From Patescibacteria group bacterium (lineage in GTDB: Bacteria; Patescibacteriota; Minisyncoccia; Phycocordibacterales; SBAW01), in contig JAGWIT010000031.1 in NCBI GenBank assembly GCA_028866155.1, forward strand, positions 1-11,045: 11,045 bases of DNA, in the 5' to 3' direction. A program made the translations under genes and the position numbers. Positions within the stretch are counted from its first letter, which is position 1. Every line of letters begins with the position of its first letter. The notes beneath the pieces were generated by a model that was not told the DNA's origin, did not search any database, and saw only the letters and a program-made list of their open reading frames with translations. This document shows positions 6,836 to 11,045 of this stretch, one piece after another.

Positions 6836-6843
6836 ACGGAGCA

Positions 6844-7380
6844 ATGGCTCTTGCATCCCTCCATCTTCAAACGCTGCTCGCTTCGGCAAAGATATATCTT
6901 GCCATTGCCGCTCCCTACACCGCCGCGGGCGCGCTTGTGCTCGCCCTTGCTTCATTCCTTTATATGCTCGCCTTGCGTCGCAGGCTCGCGCGGCTATTAA
7001 TGGGCCGGACGGGGTCGCTTGAGGAAACCATCGCCGTACTCGCGCGCGAGATGCAGGAGATGAAGGCCTTCCGCGGCGAGCTTGAAAAGTATTTAAAGCT
7101 GGTCGAAACACGCCTGCGCGGCGGCCTCTCGGGGCTCGGCGTCGTGCGCTTCAACCCTTTTGCCGGCACGGGACAGGGCGGCAATCAGAGCTTCGCCGCG
7201 GCGCTTCTTGATGAAGAGGGCCACGGCGTGGTATTGTCGACCCTCTACGCGCGCGACCGCGTCGGCGTATACGCAAAGCCAATCGAGCACGGCTCCTCAA
7301 GCTATGAGCTCACCGGCGAGGAGAAGGAGGCGATACAAAAGGCGCAAGGCGCCGTCGCGGCGCGCAAGCCCAAAAAATAA
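6844..7380 (+). CDS. DUF4446 family membrane protein
   Basis: The 178-residue protein has one N-terminal membrane helix (about 21-44), a basic stop-transfer stretch (RRRLARLL), a charged helical segment likely to form a coiled coil (57-90), and a C-terminal domain with the DUF4446 signature. That signature comprises VVRFNPFAGTGQGGNQSFAAALLDEEGHGVVLSTLYARD (100-138) and VYAKPIEHGSSSYELTGEEKEAI (142-164). The family has no established function that I know of. The gene opens the rightward cluster and ends 5 bases before infB, so they are almost surely co-transcribed. That links it to translation only by context. The start directly follows the divergent promoter, and no upstream start is possible without entering the cysteine desulfurase gene. 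Confidence 0.9.
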   Translation: MALASLHLQTLLASAKIYLAIAAPYTAAGALVLALASFLYMLALRRRLARLLMGRTGSLEETIAVLAREMQEMKAFRGELEKYLKLVETRLRGGLSGLGVVRFNPFAGTGQGGNQSFAAALLDEEGHGVVLSTLYARDRVGVYAKPIEHGSSSYELTGEEKEAIQKAQGAVAARKPKK

Positions 7381-7385
7381 ATACT

Positions 7386-8942
7386 ATGAACGCTAAAGAA
7401 ATATCAAGCGGGAGCCGCCCGCCTATTGTTGCCGTCGTGGGACACATCGACCACGGCAAGTCGACTCTGCTCGACTATATCCGGCGCTCCCATGTCGTCG
7501 AGGGCGAGGCGGGCGGCATCACCCAGCACCTCTCGGCCTATGAAGCCGAACACGAAAACTCAAGCGGCAAGCACAAGATAACTTTTCTTGACACGCCGGG
7601 ACACGAAGCGTTTGCCGCGATGCGCTCGCGCGGGCTTGAGGTAGCGGATGTGGCCGTCTTGGTAGTCTCAGCCGAAGAGGGCGTCAAGCCGCAGACGATG
7701 GAGGCCGTCACATTGATACAGGAAGTAAAAATACCTTTTATCGTCGCGCTCACCAAAGTGGACAAGCCGGGCGCCAACGTCGAGCGTGCGAAGATGTCGC
7801 TGTTGGAACATAATATATTTCTTGAAGGCATGGGCGGCGAAGTGCCGTGGGTCGCGGTATCGGGCAAGACCGGCGAAGGCATCCCCGAACTCCTTGACCT
7901 CATTTTGCTCGCCGGCGAGCTCGAGGGACTCACCGCCGACCCCGAGCTGCCGGGCGAAGGCCTCGTCATCGAAGCGCACGTCGACCCCAAGCGCGGCAAC
8001 ACCGCGACTTTGATAGTGCAGAACGGCAGCATCGAGAGCGGCGAGTTCGTCGTCTCAGGCGAGAGCTTTGCTCCCGTGCGCATCATGGAAAATTTTTTGG
8101 GCAAGCCGATACGAGAGGCACTGCCGGGAAGCCCGGTGATGATAGTCGGATTCTCTTCCCTCCCCGCGGTGGGCGTGCCGTGGCATGTCGTCGAGAGCAA
8201 AAAAGAAGCCGAGGCGGATGCGGCAGAGGCAAAAGCAGAGTTCCGCAAGTTTAGCTTGCCGGCGCAAGCTAAACTTGCGGAGACTTCTGAGAGTGAAAAC
8301 GAAGAAGAAAAAATACACGTTGTCCTGCCGCTGGTCATCAAGACCGATGTCGCCGGCACGGGTGATGCCGTGTTGCACGAGCTCGAGAAATTGCCCAAAG
8401 ATGAGCGGCTCGAGGTGCGCATAGTCTCGCGCGGCGTGGGCGCTATCGGCGAGGGCGATGTGCGGCTCGTCGGCGGGAGCGCGACTCCCGGCATTATTGT
8501 CGGCTTCAACGTCAAAGTCGAGCGCGAGGCAAAAGATCTGGCAGAACGGCTCGGAGTTAAGGTCGCGGTCTTTGACATCATCTACAAGCTGACCGAGTGG
8601 CTTGGCGCAGAAATAGAAAAACGCCGCCCGCTTGAGCGCGTCGAGGAGATGACCGGCACGGCAAAAATAGTTAAAGTGTTCAGCTTTGCCAAAGGGCGCG
8701 TGGTCTTGGGCGGACGCGTCGAGGAAGGCATTCTTGTGCAGGGTAAAGAAGTAAAGGTGATGCGGCGCCTGCCCGGCCACGGCGATGCGGAGCTCGGCCG
8801 CGGCAGCATCGTCTCTTTGCAGTCTCAAAAACGCGACGTCAAAGAGGTTGAGGCCGGCGCCGAGTTCGGCGCGATGATAAAGATGAACGTTGAGCCGGCC
8901 GCGGGCGATCGTCTCGAAGCCTTCGCCGTTGAAATGAAATGA
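7386..8942 (+). CDS. infB: Translation initiation factor IF-2, short form
   Basis: This GTPase delivers initiator tRNA to the 30S subunit and promotes 50S joining. The G domain has G1 GHIDHGKST (19-27), switch I EAGGITQH (41-48), G3 DTPGH (69-73), G4 TKVD (123-126, where most IF2 have NKxD) and G5 SGKTG (159-163). Domain II spans about 190-268. A charged linker (about 270-309) holds a palindromic segment. Domain III begins near HVVLPLVIKTDVAGTGDAV (311-329), and C-terminal domain IV spans about 420-518. At 518 residues it lacks the N-terminal extension seen in E. coli (about 890) and B. subtilis (about 716), a reduction that fits a CPR genome. There is no Shine-Dalgarno site in the 5-base gap after the DUF4446 gene, so translation may be coupled. 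The stop overlaps the rbfA start. Confidence 0.96.
   Translation: MNAKEISSGSRPPIVAVVGHIDHGKSTLLDYIRRSHVVEGEAGGITQHLSAYEAEHENSSGKHKITFLDTPGHEAFAAMRSRGLEVADVAVLVVSAEEGVKPQTMEAVTLIQEVKIPFIVALTKVDKPGANVERAKMSLLEHNIFLEGMGGEVPWVAVSGKTGEGIPELLDLILLAGELEGLTADPELPGEGLVIEAHVDPKRGNTATLIVQNGSIESGEFVVSGESFAPVRIMENFLGKPIREALPGSPVMIVGFSSLPAVGVPWHVVESKKEAEADAAEAKAEFRKFSLPAQAKLAETSESENEEEKIHVVLPLVIKTDVAGTGDAVLHELEKLPKDERLEVRIVSRGVGAIGEGDVRLVGGSATPGIIVGFNVKVEREAKDLAERLGVKVAVFDIIYKLTEWLGAEIEKRRPLERVEEMTGTAKIVKVFSFAKGRVVLGGRVEEGILVQGKEVKVMRRLPGHGDAELGRGSIVSLQSQKRDVKEVEAGAEFGAMIKMNVEPAAGDRLEAFAVEMK
8242..8281. repeat. Perfect 18-bp palindrome inside infB
   Basis: The arms TCCGCAAGTTTAGCTTGC (8242-8259) and its exact reverse complement (8264-8281) surround a 4-base loop CGGC. 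The frame stays open and encodes FRKFSLPAQAKLAE (residues 286-299) in the linker between IF2 domains II and III. Such a long perfect hairpin is not expected from coding constraint. An inserted or amplified palindromic element is the simplest reading. Confidence 0.8.
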
Positions 8943-9256
8943 CCCTCAGGCGCGAAAAACTGCAGGAAGCTCTGCGCGAGGCGGCGGCCGAGTTTCTCGC
9001 GCGCGAGGCCAACCGCCAGTCGCTTATCACCGTGACCGGTGCTGTGGTGTCTGAGGACGGCAAGCGCGGCAACATACTCATCACCGTATGCCCCGACTCG
9101 CAAGAGAAGGCGGCGGCCGACTTCGCCAACCGCAACCGCCGCGCGTTCACCGAATTTTTCAAGACTCGTGTGCGCGGCGCCTCCCCTCCCCGCGTGGAGT
9201 TCGTCATCGATCGCGGTGAAAAGAACCGCCAGCGCCTCGATGAACTTTCAAACTAG
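8939..9256 (+). CDS. rbfA: Ribosome-binding factor A
   Basis: This 105-residue protein resembles RbfA, the KH-fold factor that binds the 30S subunit and helps mature the 5' end of 16S rRNA. Visible features are an N-terminal helix with a basic face (LRREKLQEALREAAAEFLAREAN), the strand LITVTGAVVSEDGKRGNILITV (about 29-50), a central helix (KAAADFANRNRRAFTEFF) and the closing PRVEFVIDRGEKNRQRLDELS, matching the family's usual end. It is shorter than E. coli RbfA (133 residues), lacking the C-terminal tail. The ATG overlaps the infB stop (ATGA), so translational coupling is likely, and the infB-rbfA order is widespread in bacteria. The stop codon touches the 3' end of the convergent tRNA-Cys gene. 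Confidence 0.9.
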   Translation: MTLRREKLQEALREAAAEFLAREANRQSLITVTGAVVSEDGKRGNILITVCPDSQEKAAADFANRNRRAFTEFFKTRVRGASPPRVEFVIDRGEKNRQRLDELSN

Positions 9257-9328
9257 AGGCCATGGCGGGAATCGCACCCGCGTATAAGAGTTTTGCAGAC
9301 TCTTGCCTTACTACTTGGCGACATGGCC
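9257..9328 (-). tRNA. tRNA-Cys (anticodon GCA)
   Basis: On the minus strand the acceptor GGCCATG pairs with CATGGCC and the discriminator is U, the identity base of tRNA-Cys. The D stem is GCC/GGC, the anticodon stem AGAGT/ACTCT encloses CTGCAAA (anticodon GCA), and the T arm is GCGGG-TGCGATT-CCCGC. CCA is not encoded. It is convergent with rbfA with no gap. Confidence 0.93.
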
Positions 9329-9390
9329 CTGTCTCGCCCGACAAGGCGGACGTATCCAACAATCTAACATTTGTGGTAAAAATAAGAAAC

Positions 9391-9474
9391 GCTGGGATGG
9401 CGGAACTGGTATACGCGCGAGACTTAAAATTTCGTGACCGCAAGGTCTTGTGGGTTCGATTCCCACTCCCAGCA
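9391..9474 (+). tRNA. tRNA-Leu (anticodon UAA)
   Basis: The acceptor GCTGGGA pairs with TCCCAGC and the discriminator is A. The anticodon stem CGAGA/TTTCG (one G-T pair) encloses CTTAAAA, giving anticodon TAA. A long variable arm (TGACCGCAAGGTCT region) marks class II, and the T arm is GTGGG-TTCGATT-CCCAC. No CCA is encoded. The 62 bases before it, up to tRNA-Cys, hold no gene. AT-rich sequence at 9371-9390 may carry its promoter, but no clear -35/-10 pair is visible. Confidence 0.93.
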
Positions 9475-9509
9475 CAAGTATGATAGGTTAATATTTGTTC
9501 CCCACTCCC

Positions 9510-9582
9510 CCGCCCATAGCTCAGTTGGTAGAGCGGCTCCCTTTTAAGGAGATGGTCCCAGGTTCGAATCCTGGTGGGCGGA
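9510..9582 (+). tRNA. tRNA-Lys (anticodon UUU)
   Basis: The acceptor CCGCCCA pairs with TGGGCGG, U8 and A9 are in place, and the D arm is GCTC-AGTTGGTA-GAGC. The anticodon loop CTTTTAA gives anticodon TTT, with one G-A mismatch at the top of the anticodon stem. The T arm is CCAGG-TTCGAAT-CCTGG and the discriminator is A. CCA is not encoded. Confidence 0.94.
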
Positions 9583-9602
9583 CTAGCGGTACATCGCTTG
9601 GT

Positions 9603-10253
9603 TCAGTATATAAATGGCAGAAGCTTCCACCGGGTCTCGATGCTATATGCCTGATACGCAAGGCTTCGCGATAAAAATAATTCCTCGCGGTTAATCCGGA
9701 TGAGCATGAACGCCGCGGTGCTTATTACTATGAAAGCATTTGCAAAGGAAACGTTGGCGAGCGTATAGCCAAAGAGGGACAGTACCTCGCTTGCATACAT
9801 GGGATGCCGGACATATCGATATAAGCCGCCGGTCTTTATGCTCCGCTGTGCGGGCACCATGCCGATGCTTCGGTTGAGAAACAGCACGCTGGCAAGATTG
9901 ATTATGATTCCGATGCTTATTAACGCGTCGCCCAGCCAGGCATTGAGAGGATGTGCCGGCCTCAACAGCGTCCCTAAAAATGTCGCGGCAAACGCGATGC
10001 CCCAGTCAAATGCCGAGGTTGAAGTAGCGACCGCGCGCTTGCGCGCTAAAAAGAGCATACCGTACACGCTTTGATTGATGGCTACGAGAATATATCCAAC
10101 CTCCCCTGTCACCCTAAATGCTTGTATATTGATGAGAACAAAGAGAAGTAAAAAAGCTGCGATAACAACGTTGCCTATAAGATATCTGAGCATATAGAAT
10201 ACGATTCTTCTTCCCTTTTGGGGGAATGCCATCCAGTATACAATCAACTCCAT
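9603..10253 (-). CDS. Membrane methyltransferase of the ICMT/PEMT-like family
   Basis: The protein (216 residues from the longest start) has about five membrane helices (near 22-43, 53-70, 84-98, 107-126 and 152-186) and the C-terminal signature of isoprenylcysteine/phospholipid methyltransferases. That signature is GGLYRYVRHPMYASE (142-156) for S-adenosylmethionine binding, then REEL (189-192) and YQAYSIETRWKLLPFIY at the very end. The substrate cannot be inferred. The coordinates use the first ATG, which abuts tRNA-Leu(UAG) on the other strand. ATG at 10193 (residue 21, just before the first helix) is an equally good start and would leave room for a TATACT box at 10235-10240. It is flanked by tRNA genes and convergent with tRNA-Lys, so it stands alone as a transcription unit. 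Confidence 0.82.
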   Translation of the reverse strand: MELIVYWMAFPQKGRRIVFYMLRYLIGNVVIAAFLLLFVLINIQAFRVTGEVGYILVAINQSVYGMLFLARKRAVATSTSAFDWGIAFAATFLGTLLRPAHPLNAWLGDALISIGIIINLASVLFLNRSIGMVPAQRSIKTGGLYRYVRHPMYASEVLSLFGYTLANVSFANAFIVISTAAFMLIRINREELFLSRSLAYQAYSIETRWKLLPFIY

Positions 10254-10335
10254 GCCCTCGTGGCGAAATTGGTAGACGCGCGTGGCTTAGGACCACGTTC
10301 CGCAAGGATTAGAGGTTCGAGTCCTCTCGAGGGCA
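10254..10335 (+). tRNA. tRNA-Leu (anticodon UAG)
   Basis: The acceptor GCCCTCG pairs with CGAGGGC and the discriminator is A. The anticodon stem CGTGG/CCACG encloses CTTAGGA (anticodon TAG). A long variable arm (TTCCGCAAGGAT region) marks class II, and the T arm is AGAGG-TTCGAGT-CCTCT. No CCA is encoded. It is followed by a small repeat and an intrinsic terminator. Confidence 0.95.
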
Positions 10336-10355
10336 CACTTCGACAAGCTCAGTGT
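10335..10355. repeat. Short interspersed repeat-like motif (TTCGACAAGCTCAG core)
   Basis: ACACT and AGTGT form 5-bp inverted ends around the core TTCGACAAGCTC. From memory, CACTGAGCTTGTCGAAGTG-type sequences recur between genes in many bacterial genomes; I could not verify this. It starts at the discriminator base of tRNA-Leu(UAG) and precedes the terminator. Confidence 0.5.
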
Positions 10356-10362
10356 AAACGAT

Positions 10363-10390
10363 AAAAAACCCTGTATTTAAAGGGTTTTTT
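10363..10390 (+). terminator. Intrinsic terminator after tRNA-Leu(UAG)
   Basis: AAAAAACCCT (10363-10372) pairs perfectly with AGGGTTTTTT (10381-10390) around an 8-base loop and ends in six T. It is close to symmetrical, so it could act on both strands, but no minus-strand gene reads into it within the window. Confidence 0.85.
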
Positions 10391-10417
10391 AACTTGACTT
10401 TTGTTCCTTAATATGAT
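10389..10417 (+). promoter_or_regulatory. Promoter of the SPFH gene
   Basis: A -35-like TTAACT (10389-10394) is separated by 17 bases from TATGAT (10412-10417), a 5/6 match to the -10 consensus. The start would be near 10424, leaving a leader of about 60 bases. The -35 overlaps the T tract of the upstream terminator. TTGACT at 10394-10399 is a better -35 but is too close to this -10 (12 bases). Confidence 0.55.
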
Positions 10418-10432
10418 ACGGTTTTCAACGGA

Positions 10433-10445
10433 GCGGCACTGCCGC
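10433..10445 (+). other. Small hairpin in the SPFH mRNA leader
   Basis: GCGGC-ACT-GCCGC forms a 5-bp GC stem with a 3-base loop soon after the predicted transcription start. It ends 28 bases before the Shine-Dalgarno site. It may protect the 5' end of the mRNA. No riboswitch class is recognised. Confidence 0.35.
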
Positions 10446-10473
10446 AAGGGGTTCCCTGACATTCAACACTCAC

Positions 10474-10479
10474 AAGGAG
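10474..10479 (+). promoter_or_regulatory. Strong Shine-Dalgarno site of the SPFH gene
   Basis: AAGGAG lies 6 bases before the ATG at 10486 and fixes the start. It is the only full-strength ribosome-binding site found before a gene in the window. Confidence 0.8.
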
Positions 10480-10485
10480 ACAGCG

Positions 10486-11045
10486 ATGTCTATATCCACT
10501 ATCCTTAACGTAGTGATTATCGCGGCGATTGTCGTGATTATCGCAGCCGTAATCTATGGGTTGTTGCAGAAGTCGCAGGCGGCTGAGGCTCAGGATCAGC
10601 AAAATCCTCAACCGGCCCAGCCACAAAATGACCAACCTGAGCGCAGCTGGCATCTCAAAAATCTTAGTTCGAAAGAAATTCGCCGCATAGGCAAAAGCTA
10701 CCAGCTAAAGATTTCCGGCAAAGCAGGCAACACCAAAACACGTATTGCCGTCTGGGTCGGGTTCGAATTCTTTGTGCTCTTGCTGCTGCTTATACCAATC
10801 TATGCAACCTCAGGCTCCCATTTGCCCTTCTGGACATTGGGCATTCCTGTCGCCGGCATCTGGGCAGTAATAGTGTTCGCAAGCACATGGAAGTTTTTCT
10901 TGGTGGTCGTACCAAAGTTAGGCGCGCTCATCGTGACGAGCATCACGGGCCGCATGCATGTCTTCAAACCAGGCTGGGGAATTCGTTTCCCTTGGGAAAC
11001 ATACACCGAAAATCTCGATGACATTTCCCAACGTGCAAAGAAGGT
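10486..11045 (+). CDS. Partial SPFH/Band 7 (prohibitin-like) membrane protein
   Basis: The frame is open from the ATG to the window end (186 codons visible), so the C-terminus is missing. Residues 3-25 form a hydrophobic helix. A Gln/Pro-rich linker (29-52) follows, then a soluble stretch, two more hydrophobic segments (about 88-107 and 115-150), and the start of a Band 7 domain: VPKLGALIVTSITGRMHVFKPGWGIRFPWETYTENLDDISQ. The pattern of a membrane anchor, then a G..V....G....+.PGW.+R.P strand pair, is typical of SPFH proteins, which form large membrane-associated cages or rafts. Extra N-terminal helices before the domain are less usual. It has its own promoter and strong ribosome-binding site and is insulated from the tRNA gene by a terminator. 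The specific family member and substrate are unknown. Confidence 0.75.
   Translation, partial: MSISTILNVVIIAAIVVIIAAVIYGLLQKSQAAEAQDQQNPQPAQPQNDQPERSWHLKNLSSKEIRRIGKSYQLKISGKAGNTKTRIAVWVGFEFFVLLLLLIPIYATSGSHLPFWTLGIPVAGIWAVIVFASTWKFFLVVVPKLGALIVTSITGRMHVFKPGWGIRFPWETYTENLDDISQRAKK

Noticed and set aside
6820..6870. Upstream ATG adding 17 residues to the cysteine desulfurase
   Set aside because: It would overlap the divergent DUF4446 start and the two -10 boxes, and the added residues do not resemble the family.
7538..8581. Open frame of 347 codons on the minus strand
   Set aside because: It is antisense to infB, and its product is Ser/Thr/Pro-rich low-complexity sequence, as expected from the reverse of GC-rich codons.
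9585..9598. AGCG-GTACAT-CGCT hairpin between tRNA-Lys and the methyltransferase gene
   Set aside because: The stem is only 4 bp with no T tract, too weak to call a terminator.
1..11045. A dedicated defence or mobile-element system
   Set aside because: No transposase, integrase, nuclease, toxin-antitoxin pair or CRISPR array is recognisable; the genes are housekeeping or envelope-related.

Overview
The window looks like a compact, moderately GC-rich genome of the Candidate Phyla Radiation (Patescibacteria, probably Parcubacteria-like). This is an inference from gene content. The markers are a two-helix type IV secretion pilin domain of the kind common in that group, an IF2 lacking its N-terminal extension, a DUF4446-infB-rbfA cluster, and very short intergenic gaps, some only a few bases long. 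No phage, transposase, CRISPR array or recognisable defence operon was seen. No stretch over 300 bases lacks a gene.

Left part (1-6819), all read leftwards. From upstream to downstream it holds a NifS/IscS-type cysteine desulfurase, a membrane-anchored trypsin-fold protein whose catalytic triad looks lost, and a large Clp/Hsp100 AAA+ unfoldase with a ClpB-like middle domain and a ClpC-like IGF loop. tRNA-Tyr follows, then a secreted protein that joins an Ig-like domain, a VirB2-like pilin and a lysozyme-like (VirB1-type) domain. The last gene is a small membrane-anchored protein cut by the window edge. The first three genes are spaced by 25-40 bases and deal with sulfur transfer and protein quality control. 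The last two look like part of a cell-envelope or secretion apparatus.

Right part. A 24-bp divergent promoter region (6820-6843) separates the leftward block from a rightward translation cluster: a DUF4446 membrane protein, infB (IF2) and rbfA, with infB and rbfA overlapping by 4 bases. A tRNA cluster follows: Cys(GCA) on the minus strand, then Leu(UAA), Lys(UUU) and Leu(UAG) on the plus strand. An isoprenylcysteine/phospholipid-methyltransferase-like membrane protein lies on the minus strand between Lys and Leu(UAG). After a clear intrinsic terminator, a separate promoter and a strong Shine-Dalgarno site lead into an SPFH/Band 7 membrane protein that runs off the right edge.

The most unusual signals are perfect or near-perfect palindromes inside coding sequence: three in the cysteine desulfurase gene and one in infB. 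All keep the reading frame and fall where the protein family is variable. They look like small palindromic elements that have colonised genes. Other notable points are the VirB1/VirB2-like fusion, the pseudoprotease next to the Clp unfoldase, the mixed ClpB/ClpC features, and several TATAnT/TATGAT boxes only 6-8 bases before a start codon with no convincing ribosome-binding site, which suggests leaderless transcripts.
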